A model generated the notes under the pieces. The model saw only the letters and a program-made list of their open reading frames with translations. It searched no databases and was not told the DNA's origin. A stretch of DNA of 64,000 nt. It comes from PALSA-911 sp963743035 (GTDB lineage: Bacteria > Pseudomonadota > Alphaproteobacteria > Acetobacterales > Acetobacteraceae). The position numbers and the translations under genes were made by a program. The stretch covers positions 124,001 through 188,000 of the forward strand of contig CAVUOB010000002.1 in assembly GCA_963743035.1 (NCBI GenBank). Reading direction: 5' to 3'. The stretch's first letter is position 1, and every line of letters starts with the position of its first letter. Below are positions 1 through 9,390 of this stretch, piece after piece.

Positions 1-55
1 GGGTCGAGCAACGCGTGTCTTCGCCTGCAATCAGCGAATGAAAAGGAGGAAAAGA

Positions 56-1750
56 ATGCGATTTCATTTGAAATTGCCGCAGGTCGCCAGCGCGCTTGCG
101 GTCGGCCTGTCGCTGGCGGCGCTTCCGCTGTCGGGAGCAACTGCCCAGACCGGCGCCCAGGCCAGTAAGCCGAACATCCTCGTCATTATGGGGGACGATG
201 TCGGCTGGTTCAATATCGGCGCCTATCACCAGGGCATCATGTCCGGCAAGACGCCGAACCTCGACAAGCTCGCCGCCGAGGGCATGCGCTTCACCGATTA
301 TTACGCCGAGGCAAGCTGCACCGCGGGACGAGCCAACTTCATCACCGGCGAGCTGCCGCTACGCACCGGCCTGACTACCGTGGGCCAGGCCGGCGCCGAT
401 GTCGGCATGCCCGATGCGGCGGTGACGCTTGCCACGGTGCTGAAGGCGCAAGGCTATGAGACCGGGCAGTTCGGCAAGAACCATCTGGGCGATCTGAACA
501 AGTTCTTGCCCACGGTCCACGGCTTCGACGAGTTCTTCGGCTACCTGTATCACCTCGACGCGATGTCCGATCCCTACTGGTTCGACTATCCGCAGGACTG
601 GATCGACAAGACCGGCCCACGCAACCTGGTCCATACCTATGCGACCGATGTGGACGACCCCACGGTGCAGCCGCGCTGGGGCAAAATCGGCAAGCAGCGG
701 ATCGTCGATGAGGGCCCGCTGCCGCCGTTCCCGAACATGACCGGGATGCAGAACTGGCAGCAAGGCCGCCCCGCCAAATACGACATGGAGACCTTCGATG
801 ACGTGCTGGTGAAGGCCAGCTCGGACTTCATGGACAAGGCCAAGAAGGACGGCAAGCCGTTCTTCATCTGGCACAACACCACGCGCATGCACGTGTTCAC
901 CTATCTGCCGCCAAAATATCAGGCGATGATGAACGCGACGAACAACTACAACGTCGAAGAGGCCGGCATGGCGCAGATGGACGACAGCATTGGGGCGCTG
1001 TTGCAGCATCTGCAGGACATCGGCGCGGCGGACAACACCATCGTGATCTTCACCACCGACAACGGCGCCGAGGTGTTCACCTGGCCGGATGGCGGGATGA
1101 CGCCGTTCAAGGCCACCAAGGGCACCAGCTTCGAAGGCGGCTTCCGGGTGCCGGCCATCATCCGCTGGCCCGGCAAGGTGAAGCCGGGAACGATCGAGAA
1201 CGGCATCTTCTCCGGCCTCGACTGGCTGCCGACGTTGGCCGACGCAGCCGGCGCGCCTGACATTACCGACCAGCTGCTGAAAGGCGTGACGCTGGAGGGT
1301 CATACCTACAAGAATCATCTGGACGGCTACGACCAGATGAATTTGCTGACGGGCAAGGGACCGTCGGCCAGGCACGAGTTGTTCTACTTCGCCGGACCGC
1401 GGCTTGGCGCGCTCCGGATCGATGACTTCAAGTTCCAGTTCCTGCAGCAGCCCAATGGTTGGCCCGGCGAGAAGGTCACGACGGACATGCCGGGCATCAC
1501 GAACCTCCGCCAGGATCCGTTCGAGCGGACGTCCTCGATCCGCCAGGAAAGTCTGAACAATCTCGGCGGCGGCTTCATGAACGACTTCTATGCCCGCGAG
1601 TTCTGGCGTTTCGTGCTGGTGCAGCAGGAGGTGGGCAAGCTGGCGGCGACGGCGATCGACTATCCGCCGATGCAGGCGCCGGCCTCGTTCAACCTCGAGG
1701 CGGTCAAGGCGCGGATCGACGAACTGATGAAGGAGCACGAGGGGCAGTAG
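56..1750 (+). CDS. Secreted arylsulfatase (formylglycine-dependent)
   Basis: Alkaline-phosphatase-superfamily sulfatase of 564 residues that would hydrolyse sulfate esters in the periplasm or outside the cell. The ATG at 56 is preferred over the ATG at 38 because a strong Shine-Dalgarno (AGGAGG, 44-49) sits just before it. The first ~30 residues form a Sec signal ending near ATA-Q. Seen: metal-binding GDDVGW (about residue 46), sulfatase motif SCTAGR with the Cys (about residue 88) that an activating enzyme would convert to formylglycine, and FTTDNG (about residue 334). The CTAGR form has Ala in place of the usual Pro of CxPSR, which occurs in bacterial arylsulfatases. No activating enzyme is in the window. 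It is followed at close range by a HAD phosphatase, a DUF2252 gene and a membrane protein on the same strand. The natural substrate cannot be read from sequence. Confidence 0.93.
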   Translation: MRFHLKLPQVASALAVGLSLAALPLSGATAQTGAQASKPNILVIMGDDVGWFNIGAYHQGIMSGKTPNLDKLAAEGMRFTDYYAEASCTAGRANFITGELPLRTGLTTVGQAGADVGMPDAAVTLATVLKAQGYETGQFGKNHLGDLNKFLPTVHGFDEFFGYLYHLDAMSDPYWFDYPQDWIDKTGPRNLVHTYATDVDDPTVQPRWGKIGKQRIVDEGPLPPFPNMTGMQNWQQGRPAKYDMETFDDVLVKASSDFMDKAKKDGKPFFIWHNTTRMHVFTYLPPKYQAMMNATNNYNVEEAGMAQMDDSIGALLQHLQDIGAADNTIVIFTTDNGAEVFTWPDGGMTPFKATKGTSFEGGFRVPAIIRWPGKVKPGTIENGIFSGLDWLPTLADAAGAPDITDQLLKGVTLEGHTYKNHLDGYDQMNLLTGKGPSARHELFYFAGPRLGALRIDDFKFQFLQQPNGWPGEKVTTDMPGITNLRQDPFERTSSIRQESLNNLGGGFMNDFYAREFWRFVLVQQEVGKLAATAIDYPPMQAPASFNLEAVKARIDELMKEHEGQ

Positions 1751-1837
1751 CCAAGCCTATCGGCGCAACGGGTGCGCCATGGAACGCACCCGTTGACGGT
1801 TGGCTTTCACAACGGTTCACGGGGACAGGCGACAACC

Positions 1838-2880
1838 ATGTCATCTTCCTCCTTTGGTCTGAATCGCCGTCTGCTCCTTGGTGCACTCGCGGCGCTCGAC
1901 CGTCCCTGGTCGGCACCGCCGCCGCGCAGACCCAGAGCACCTCACCGCTCGCGTCCTGGAATGACGGTTCGGCGAAGCAGGCCATCCTGGATTTCGTCCG
2001 TGCGACGACCGATCGGGCGAGCCCGGATTTCGTGCTGCCGGAGGACCGCATCGCCACGTTCGATCAGGACGGCACGCTCTGGGTGGAGCATCCGCTGTAC
2101 ACCCAGGCGGCTTTCGCACTCGACCGGGTGGCGGTGCTGGAGCCGCAGCATCCGGAATGGAAGACCCGCGAGCCGTTCAGGTCGGTGCTGGCACGGAACC
2201 TGGCGGCGATCGAAAAATTCAGCGAGCAGGACTGGCTGGAAATCGTGTCCGTCACCCATGCCGGCATGAGCAACGAGGCTTTTCTCGAAATCGTCGGCAA
2301 ATGGCTGGAAACCGCGCGGCATCCACGCTTCCAGCGGCCTTATACCGAACTCGTCTATCAGCCGATGCGCGAGGTCCTGGAATATTTCAGGGCCAACGGC
2401 TTCCGGACCTATATCGTGACCGGCGGCGGGCAGGAATTCGTGCGCGCCTATGCGGCGCCGGTCTACGGCGTTCCGCCCGAGCAGGTGGTGGGATCGAGCA
2501 TAGCCACGAAATACGAAATCAGGGATGGCAAACCGGTGCTGCTGCGTCTGGCGAAACCTTTCTTCGTGGACGATGGCGACGGCAAGGCGATCGGGATCAA
2601 TCTGTTCATCGGCAAACGCCCGTACGCCGCGTTCGGCAATTCCGACGGTGACCGGGAGATGCTGGAATGGACCGGTGCAGGCGCCGGCGCGCGGCTGAAG
2701 ATGCTGGTGCATCATGATGATGCGCAGCGGGAATACGCGTATGGTCCCGCAGGTCACCTGCCCGATACGAAGGTCGGCACTTTTTCCAATGCGCTGTTGA
2801 CGGAAGCAATGAGAAGCGGCTGGGCCGTCATCAGTATGAAGAGCGACTGGAAACGGGTGTTCGCGTTCGAAACACCCTGA
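1838..2880 (+). pseudogene. HAD-family phosphatase, frameshifted in the signal peptide
   Basis: The body is a haloacid-dehalogenase-type phosphohydrolase with motif I DQDGTLW, motif II YIVTGGG and motif III GNSDGD. The ATG at 1838 encodes a twin-arginine-like leader (SFGLNRRLLLGALAAL), but it is in a different frame from the body. The body frame picks up with SLVGTAAAQTQ around 1903. One base missing in about 1895-1906 would join leader and body into a normal exported protein of ~347 residues. The body frame stays open upstream, but it overlaps the sulfatase and offers no credible leader. The gene is either a recent pseudogene or has a base error here. It lies 87 bp after the sulfatase and was probably co-transcribed with it. 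Confidence 0.85.
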
Positions 2881-2915
2881 ATTCCGGTCGTGAACTCCAA
2901 TGCGGGAGATCCGCC

Positions 2916-4331
2916 ATGGCGAAGACATCGAAGATGCCACATGTACCGCTTCCGAATGCCAGTGTGCGGGCGCCACCCGTATCGATGACGCCGGCCGAGC
3001 GGCAGGAAGCAGGGAAGCGGCTCCGCGACAAGGTGCCGCGTGACGCGTATGGCGGCTGGCGCCCCCATGCCGGGCGCACCGATCCCCTCGGCATCCTTCG
3101 CGCCGCCGACGCGACCCGCCAAAAGGCGCTGGTGCCGCTCCGCTATGGCCGCATGCTGCAGTCGCCATTCACTTTCTATCGCGGCTCGGCCGGGGTGATG
3201 GCGTCCGATCTGGCGGCGACACCGGCGACCGGGATTCATGTGCAGGCCTGTGGCGATGCCCATCTGATGAATTTCGGCGGCTTCGCGACGCCGGAGCGCC
3301 GGCGGATCTTCGATATCAACGATCTGGACTAGACGCTGCCCGCACCGTGGGAATGGGACGTCGAGCGGCTGGTCGCCTCGTTCGTGCTGGCGGCCCGCGC
3401 CAACGGTCTGGCGGACGACGACGGGCGGGGTGCCGCCATCGCCTGTGCCCACAGCTACCGCAAGCATATGAGGGACTTCGCCGGCATGGACGTGATGGAC
3501 ATCTGGTATGCGCGGATCGACGACAGCGACTTCCTGTCGATGATGACGGTCGAGCAGCGCGCCATCGCGGCCAGGCGCATCGCCAAGGCGACATCGGCCA
3601 GCAGTTCGGAACTGGTGTATCCGAAGCTGGTGGACGATGCCGACGGCCAGCCCCGCATCCGCGAGGCTCCGCCGACGATCTTTCACGCCGACGAGGCCCG
3701 CAATCCCGGCTACATGGACACGTTGATGGACACGCTGGCCAAATACCGGGAAACCCTGGCCGAGGACCGGCGCGTTCTGTTCGACCGCTTCCGCCTGGTG
3801 GATGCCGCGGTGAAGGTGGTCGGTATCGGCAGTGTCGGCACGCTGTGCATGGTCGGGCTGTTCCTGTCGATCGCCGACAAGCCGTTCTTCCTGCAGGTCA
3901 AGGAGGCCAATGCCTCGGTGCTCGAGGCGTATGCCGGCAAGAGCGCCTATGACCACCACGGCCAGCGGGTGGTGATGGGACAGCGGCTGATGCAGCCGGC
4001 ATCGGATATGTTCCTGGGCTGGGTGACGGGACCGAACGGGCGCCATTTCTACCTGCGCCAGCTGCGCGACGTGAAAGTGTCGATCCTGGTTGAAACCTAC
4101 GATGCCGAGATGCTGACGATCTACGCGCGTGCCTGCGGCTGGGCACTGGCGCGGGCGCACGCCAAGGCGGGCGATCCCTGGACGATCAGCGGCTATCTCG
4201 GCAAGTCGGCCGCATTCGACGAAGCGATGGGAAACTTCGCTCTGGCCTACGCCGACCAGGCCGAGCGCGACCACGCGGCGCTGAAGGCCGCGGTGCGGGC
4301 CGGCGTCATCGACGTGCAGATGGAACGTTGA
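2916..4331 (+). pseudogene. DUF2252 family protein interrupted by an in-frame amber codon
   Basis: Two same-frame halves (2916-3332 and 3333-4331) make one DUF2252 protein of ~471 residues. They are separated only by TAG at 3330-3332, in the context FDINDLD-stop-TLPAPWEWD. Family members usually read D-E-T-L-P there, so a GAG-to-TAG change explains the break. Other family features are present: GDAHLMNFGGF before the stop and YLRQLRDVK after it. DUF2252 proteins have a kinase-like fold, but their function is not established. The gene follows the HAD gene by 35 bp with a GGAG-type ribosome site. Unless the amber is suppressed or is a base error, only a 138-residue N-terminal piece is made. Confidence 0.88.
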
Positions 4332-4350
4332 AAGCGGCTGGCGGAGCAGG

Positions 4351-4872
4351 ATGTCCGGAATGGCGGGATCGAGGATCGGCGCGTTCCTGCTCAAGGAGCT
4401 CCGGGAAGTTCTGCCGCCGACGCTGTTCTTCATGGTCGGCTTCAACCTGATCGAAGGGACGACGCAGCTCTTCCTTGACGACTACCTGGTCCGCTTCGCC
4501 AATTTCATGGTCGCGACCGGGGCGGCGCTGGTGGTCGGGAAGGCTGTGCTGGTGGCAGACCTGTTGCCGTTCCTTCGCCGTTACGACAGGGCGCCGCTGA
4601 TCCGACCGGTTCTGTTCAAGACGCTCGTCTACACCCTGGTTGTCTTTTTCGTGCGCTTCCTGGAACGGCCCGCCGAGTATCTTCTGGGCGGCGGAAGCCT
4701 CAGCCTGCTTGGGGAGTATGTGGCGACACATTTCACCTGGCACAGGATGGCCGCCACTGAGATATGGATTTTCGTTCTGTTCCTGATCTACACCTCGTTC
4801 AGGGAACTGAATGCGCGGCTCGGCGACGGTGAGCTCTTCAGGATATTTTTCACCCGGCATTCCCAACATTGA
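4351..4872 (+). CDS. Small integral membrane protein of unknown function
   Basis: 173 residues with about four hydrophobic segments: around residues 22-38, 49-71, 89-103 and 137-150. There is a charged central loop (FLRRYDRAPLIRP) and an amphipathic C-terminal tail. No enzymatic motif is visible and I do not recognise a named family. It starts 19 bp after the DUF2252 frame on the same strand, so it is probably the last gene of the sulfatase-HAD-DUF2252 run. It may serve as a membrane partner of that group, which is inference from position only. Confidence 0.72.
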   Translation: MSGMAGSRIGAFLLKELREVLPPTLFFMVGFNLIEGTTQLFLDDYLVRFANFMVATGAALVVGKAVLVADLLPFLRRYDRAPLIRPVLFKTLVYTLVVFFVRFLERPAEYLLGGGSLSLLGEYVATHFTWHRMAATEIWIFVLFLIYTSFRELNARLGDGELFRIFFTRHSQH

Positions 4873-4945
4873 AAGACATGCGCCGACAATGGGTTCATTC
4901 TCTCGTCACGCAGGGAACGCGAAGCAAATGATCCGGGGTGATGCG

Positions 4946-5224
4946 ATGGCGCGCCTTTTGACACGGAGCCTGTTGGTTTTTGGGATCATCGGGGGGATCA
5001 TCGGGCTGGCTGCCTGCACGCCGCAGATCATCTTCATGAAGGACCCGCAGACCGGGAAGGTGGTGCAATGCGGGCCGGACGCGGAGCGCACCGCGGCGCG
5101 CGAGTGCGCCGACAACTACCGGGCGCGCGGCTGGGTCGAGACGCCGCATGCGTCCAGGCTGGATCCGGGCGGGCATGCGCCGGGCGGCGTGGCGGCGGAT
5201 CGCGATACAAATTCACGCGTATGA
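4946..5224 (+). CDS. Small lipoprotein, translationally coupled to the cytochrome gene
   Basis: 92 residues from the ATG at 4946, chosen because GGGGTG ends 5 bp before it; an in-frame ATG at 4928 would only add MIRGDA. A hydrophobic signal ends in the lipobox GLAAC, so the mature protein should be a lipid-anchored periplasmic peptide. It has two further cysteines (VQCGPD and RECADNY) and is proline/glycine-rich at the end. Its TGA stop overlaps the ATG of the multiheme cytochrome (ATGA at 5221-5224), implying co-translation and a related role. No known domain is recognised. Confidence 0.75.
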   Translation: MARLLTRSLLVFGIIGGIIGLAACTPQIIFMKDPQTGKVVQCGPDAERTAARECADNYRARGWVETPHASRLDPGGHAPGGVAADRDTNSRV

Positions 5225-7551
5225 GGCTAATCCGCCTTCTGGCGGCGGTGATGGCGCTGGTCGCGCTGGGATCCGCCCTGGCCGCGCGGGCGGAGGAAGC
5301 GGCGCGTTTCGTTGGCGCCCAGGCCTGCGCCGGCTGCCATGCGGCAGAGGCGAAGCTGTGGCAGGGATCGCACCACGCGCAGGCCATGCAGGCGGCCACG
5401 CCGGCGACGATGCTGGGAGACTTCGCCGATGCCAGGTTCGAGCATTTCGGGATGACCACGAAATTCTACCGCGCCGGCGACAAATTCATGGTGCGCACGG
5501 AGGGCCCGGACGGCGCAGCGCAGGATTATGAGATCGCCTATACGTTCGGCGTCTACCCGTTGCAGCAATATCTGATCGGCTTTCCCGGCGGGCGCTATCA
5601 GGCTTTGGGTATCGCCTGGGACAGCCGGCCGAAGGACCAGGGCGGCCAGCGCTGGTTTCATCTCTATCCCGACCAGAAGCTGCCGGCGGGCGACCGGCTG
5701 CACTGGACCGGGCGCGACCAGACCTGGAACTACCAATGCGCCGACTGCCACTCGACAGGACTGCGCAAGAATTTCGATCTGGGCACCAACAGCTACGACA
5801 CCAGCTGGGCCAGCATGGACGTGTCCTGCGAGGCATGCCACGGACCGGGCTCGCGCCATGTCGGCTGGGCCAGGGATACTGCCGGCGCCGCACGAACCGG
5901 CTTGTCGGACAGGGACCGGATGGGGCTGGTGGCCTGGCTGAAGGCAACCGACCAGGGACGGTGGGAGATGAACCCCGCGACCGGGATCGCCAAGCGTACG
6001 GAGCCATTGGTTTCGGCGGAGCTCGACACCTGCGCCACCTGTCATGCACGGCGCAAGGTGATCACCCAGAACCCCGTATCCGCCGCGCCGTTCCTCGATG
6101 GGTACCTTCCCGCCTATCTGGAGCCCGGCCTGTATCAAGCCGACGGGCAGATCGACGGGGAGGTGTTCGAATACGGTTCGTTCCTGCAGAGCCGCATGCA
6201 TCACGCCGGCGTCACCTGCTCCAACTGTCATGAACCGCACGGCCTGAAGCTCCGGGCCGAGGGCAATGCGGTCTGTGCGCAATGCCACATGCCGGCGAAA
6301 TTCGATGTCGCCGAGCACACCCACCATCCGCCAGGCAGCGCCGGCGCGCAGTGCGCGAGTTGCCACATGCCGACCAAAACCTACATGGGCGTGGACAACC
6401 GGCACGATCACAGCCTGCGCGTGCCACGGCCGGACCTTTCCGTGGCGATCGGCACGCCGAACGCCTGCGCGCAGTGCCATGCCGACAAAACGGCGGAATG
6501 GGCGGCCAAAGTGGTGGCGGGATGGCTCCCTGGGGGGCGCCAGACCTTGCCGCATTATGACATGGCGTTGCAGGCGGGGGCGGTGCAGGCGGGGGCGTTG
6601 CACGCGGGGCGGACAGGCGCGGCCGACGCGGAGCGGCAGTTGGACGGGTTGATCCTGGACCGGGGCCAGCCAGCGATCGCGCGGGGCAGCGCCTTGCTGT
6701 TGCTGGCGCGCTATCTGACACCTGCGTCCCAGGAAGCGGTGATGGCGGCGATCGCCGATCCCGATCCGCTGGTGCGCGCGGCGGCACCGCGCGCTCTGCC
6801 GGACGCGCTGTCGCGGACGATGGTGCAGGCGGTCGCGCCGCTACTCGCCGATCCCATGCGGGCCGTGCGCATCGAAACGGCGCGGGTGCTGGCCGCGGCG
6901 GACCCGCGGATGCTGACGCCGGAGCAGCAGAGCGCCTTTGCCACCGCTTATCTGGAGTTGACCGCCGCCGAGATGGTCGATGCCGAGCGGCCGGAATCGC
7001 ATCTCAACCTCGGGCTGCTGGACATCCGGCGGGGGCAGCCGGATGCGGCGGAGGCGCAGTATCGCACCGCCTTGCGGCTCGATCCCGCGTTCGTGCCGGC
7101 GATGGTCAATCTTGCCGATCTCGACCGGATGCGCGGCATGGACCCGCAAGGCGCCGAATGGCTGCGCCAGGCGATCACGATCGAGCCGCAGAACCCCGCC
7201 ATTCCCTATGCCCTCGGCCTGCTGCTGGTGCGCCAGCACAACTACGCGGACGCGCTGGGGCAGTTGCGCGGGGCAAGCGAGCTGGCGCCGGATAATGCCC
7301 GCTATGCCTATGTCTATGCGATCGCGTTGAACGCGACCGGCGCGCCCGGGCAGGCGATGACCGTGCTGGAGGCGGCACATGCGCGCACGCCAGGGGATCG
7401 GGACGTGCTGGTCGGCCTGGTTACGATCGCGCGGGACAAGGGGGATGCCGGCACGGCGCTGCACCACGCGCGGGAACTCGCCGCGCTGTATCCGGCCGAT
7501 GCGCAGATCCGGGCGATCGTGACGGAGCTCGAGACCCGCCAGGGACAGTGA
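5221..7551 (+). CDS. Octaheme c-type cytochrome with HEAT and TPR repeats
   Basis: 776-residue exported protein with a signal peptide of ~24 residues. Eight CxxCH heme sites begin at residues 36, 173, 203, 271, 333, 352, 378 and 416. A HEAT-like segment (about 460-570) and several tetratricopeptide repeats (about 580-770) follow. The heme region resembles cytochrome c554/NrfA-like multiheme proteins, and cytochrome-TPR fusions of this length are known. It should transfer electrons or act on a small oxidised substrate in the periplasm, with the TPR part binding a partner. The start at 5221 is fixed by the ATGA overlap with the upstream lipoprotein and by the signal peptide. No quinol-oxidising membrane subunit is adjacent, so the electron donor is unknown. 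Confidence 0.9.
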   Translation: MRLIRLLAAVMALVALGSALAARAEEAARFVGAQACAGCHAAEAKLWQGSHHAQAMQAATPATMLGDFADARFEHFGMTTKFYRAGDKFMVRTEGPDGAAQDYEIAYTFGVYPLQQYLIGFPGGRYQALGIAWDSRPKDQGGQRWFHLYPDQKLPAGDRLHWTGRDQTWNYQCADCHSTGLRKNFDLGTNSYDTSWASMDVSCEACHGPGSRHVGWARDTAGAARTGLSDRDRMGLVAWLKATDQGRWEMNPATGIAKRTEPLVSAELDTCATCHARRKVITQNPVSAAPFLDGYLPAYLEPGLYQADGQIDGEVFEYGSFLQSRMHHAGVTCSNCHEPHGLKLRAEGNAVCAQCHMPAKFDVAEHTHHPPGSAGAQCASCHMPTKTYMGVDNRHDHSLRVPRPDLSVAIGTPNACAQCHADKTAEWAAKVVAGWLPGGRQTLPHYDMALQAGAVQAGALHAGRTGAADAERQLDGLILDRGQPAIARGSALLLLARYLTPASQEAVMAAIADPDPLVRAAAPRALPDALSRTMVQAVAPLLADPMRAVRIETARVLAAADPRMLTPEQQSAFATAYLELTAAEMVDAERPESHLNLGLLDIRRGQPDAAEAQYRTALRLDPAFVPAMVNLADLDRMRGMDPQGAEWLRQAITIEPQNPAIPYALGLLLVRQHNYADALGQLRGASELAPDNARYAYVYAIALNATGAPGQAMTVLEAAHARTPGDRDVLVGLVTIARDKGDAGTALHHARELAALYPADAQIRAIVTELETRQGQ

Positions 7552-7678
7552 GGCGATCTTCCGCATTGCAATGGTATGGTCCTGCCCTTGCGGGGTTTGG
7601 GGCGGTGTCGCAACATTCCCTTACGTCGACCAACCTCCGCCAGCGGCGGATATGATTTCCAATCATGGGAGAAGCCTG

Positions 7679-8227
7679 ATGGCGCGTCTGAGATACCTCG
7701 ACAAATCCGATCTGGCCGAGAAGGACCAGGACCTGCTTGCCCGCAACATCAACCTGTTTCGCGCGCTGGTGCATTCGCCGAACGCGGCGCGGGCGTTTGC
7801 CGGGCTTGGCGGCTTCATCCGCCACAAGAGCCGGGCCGATCCGCGGCTGCGCGAGCTCGCCATCCTGCAGGTCGGCTGGCTGGCGAAGTCGCCGTATGAA
7901 TGGTCCCATCACGTCAAGATCGGCTATGATTTCGGCGTCACCGACGACGACATCCGGGCGCTGATCGACGACACCGCAGGCAAGCAGACCGGCCTCGATG
8001 AAACCACCCGGCTGGTATTGAAGATGGCGCGCGAGATGACGCTGGACGGCGGCGCATCGGAAGCCACCTTCGCGGCATTGGGCAGCAAGATGTCGGACGA
8101 GCTGTTGCTCGACCTGACCCTGACGATCGGCTTCTACAACGCCGTGGTGCGCGTCCTGGCCACGCTGCAGATCGATGTGGAGCCGGAATACATGCCGTAT
8201 CTGGAGAAATACCCGCTGCCGAAATAG
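7679..8227 (+). CDS. Carboxymuconolactone decarboxylase-like (AhpD-fold) protein
   Basis: 182 residues. The ATG at 7679 follows a GGGAGA ribosome site, and the open frame before it is not coding. It has the family core RELAILQVGWLAKSPYEWSHH, with the E-x-H pattern near residue 80. It lacks the CxxC peroxidase motif of AhpD, so peroxide reduction is unlikely; a small-molecule decarboxylase or isomerase role is possible. It stands alone, 127 bp after the cytochrome gene, and converges with the PrpF-like gene, with the two stop codons abutting at 8227/8228. Confidence 0.82.
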   Translation: MARLRYLDKSDLAEKDQDLLARNINLFRALVHSPNAARAFAGLGGFIRHKSRADPRLRELAILQVGWLAKSPYEWSHHVKIGYDFGVTDDDIRALIDDTAGKQTGLDETTRLVLKMAREMTLDGGASEATFAALGSKMSDELLLDLTLTIGFYNAVVRVLATLQIDVEPEYMPYLEKYPLPK

Positions 8228-9364
8228 CTACCGGGAGATCGCAACCTGTCCCTGCATCAATCGCCTGGAGGTGCGGTAGACCACGGCGCTGTCGGCGACC
8301 GGTCCGGCGTTGGTATTGCGCACCTCGGCGCCCGCGGCGAATACGCCGGAGGGATTGGCGATGCGGATCTCGTCCTCCCGCGCGGGGGCGGCGCAGAGCG
8401 CGTTCGGGATGCTGCCGGCGATGCGGCAGGCGACCGACAGGCACATGGAGCCGGTCAGCGGCACCGCCCGGTGCGCCCGCTCCATGGAGATCATGCGCAC
8501 GGCGATCTCATGCGTCTCCGGTCCCATCACCTCGCCGGTCAGCGTGCGGAACGCGCCGGGCGCCGAGACCAGGGCGATCTTCGGATTGGCGAGGCCCATG
8601 GTTTCCGGGCGCGGCGCCAGCCCCATGCGCACGCCGGCGGCGCGCCGGATCTGGTCCAGCAACGCCATCAGGCCGGGTCTGGCCTCCAGCTCGTCCGGGG
8701 ATTCCGCGCCGGTCAGGCCGAGGTCGCGCGCATCGACGAAGGCGGCGCAATTGGTTGCATCCACCAGGGAAGCGGAAAAATTGCCGGCGCCGGGGATATC
8801 GAGCACATCGACCGGGTTGCCGGTCGGCAGCAGCGAAGCGGTGAAGGCGCCGCCCGGGGAGAGGAAATCCAGCCGGATGCGCGCCCCGGTGCCGGCGACG
8901 CCGGGGATGGCGAAGTCGCCGCCGACCACGGCGCGCCCGCCCTCGACGGGAAACCGCGCATGGATGATCTTGGCGGTGTTCACCTGGTGGATGCGCACCA
9001 GGGCCTCGCCGTCGGCGGCGTGCACGAGGCCCTCATCGACCGCGAAGGGACCGACGGCGGAGGACAGATTGCCGCAATTGGCGCCCCAGTCCACCACCGG
9101 CCTGTCCACCGAGACCTGGGCGAAGGTGTAGTCCACATCGGCATCGTCGCGCGTCGGCGGGCCGATGATCACCGCCTTCGACAGCGACGAAATCCCCCCG
9201 CCCATGCCGTCGAGCTGCCGGCCGTACGGATCGGGGCTGCCGAGCACGCTGAGCAGGATCGGGTCGATCGCCGCCCGGTCCCGCGGCAGGTCCCTGGCAT
9301 GGAAGAACACGCCCTTGCTCGATCCACCACGAATGAAGGCAGCAGGGATGAAGGTCTGGCTCAT
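8228..9364 (-). CDS. PrpF-family isomerase (aconitate / oxalomesaconate type)
   Basis: 378 residues from the ATG at 9364, with an AGGAAG ribosome site. It matches the PrpF/DUF453 family: N-terminal FIRGGSSKGVFF, then QLDGMGGGISSLSK, DWGANCGNLSSAVGPFA and a central GTGARI. Family members are diaminopimelate-epimerase-fold isomerases acting on 2-methylaconitate or 4-oxalomesaconate. No prpB, prpC or acnD is nearby, so the tricarboxylate substrate is open. It lies 26 bp downstream of the solute-binding protein gene on the same strand, suggesting that the imported compound feeds this enzyme. Confidence 0.85.
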   Translation of the reverse strand: MSQTFIPAAFIRGGSSKGVFFHARDLPRDRAAIDPILLSVLGSPDPYGRQLDGMGGGISSLSKAVIIGPPTRDDADVDYTFAQVSVDRPVVDWGANCGNLSSAVGPFAVDEGLVHAADGEALVRIHQVNTAKIIHARFPVEGGRAVVGGDFAIPGVAGTGARIRLDFLSPGGAFTASLLPTGNPVDVLDIPGAGNFSASLVDATNCAAFVDARDLGLTGAESPDELEARPGLMALLDQIRRAAGVRMGLAPRPETMGLANPKIALVSAPGAFRTLTGEVMGPETHEIAVRMISMERAHRAVPLTGSMCLSVACRIAGSIPNALCAAPAREDEIRIANPSGVFAAGAEVRNTNAGPVADSAVVYRTSRRLMQGQVAISR

Positions 9365-9390
9365 GTCTTCCTGCCTCGGTGGGTTGGCGG

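Noticed and set aside
1838..2880. HAD gene as the missing otsB
   Set aside because: The motifs and length fit another HAD branch, it has an export leader, and it lies 16 kb from otsA.
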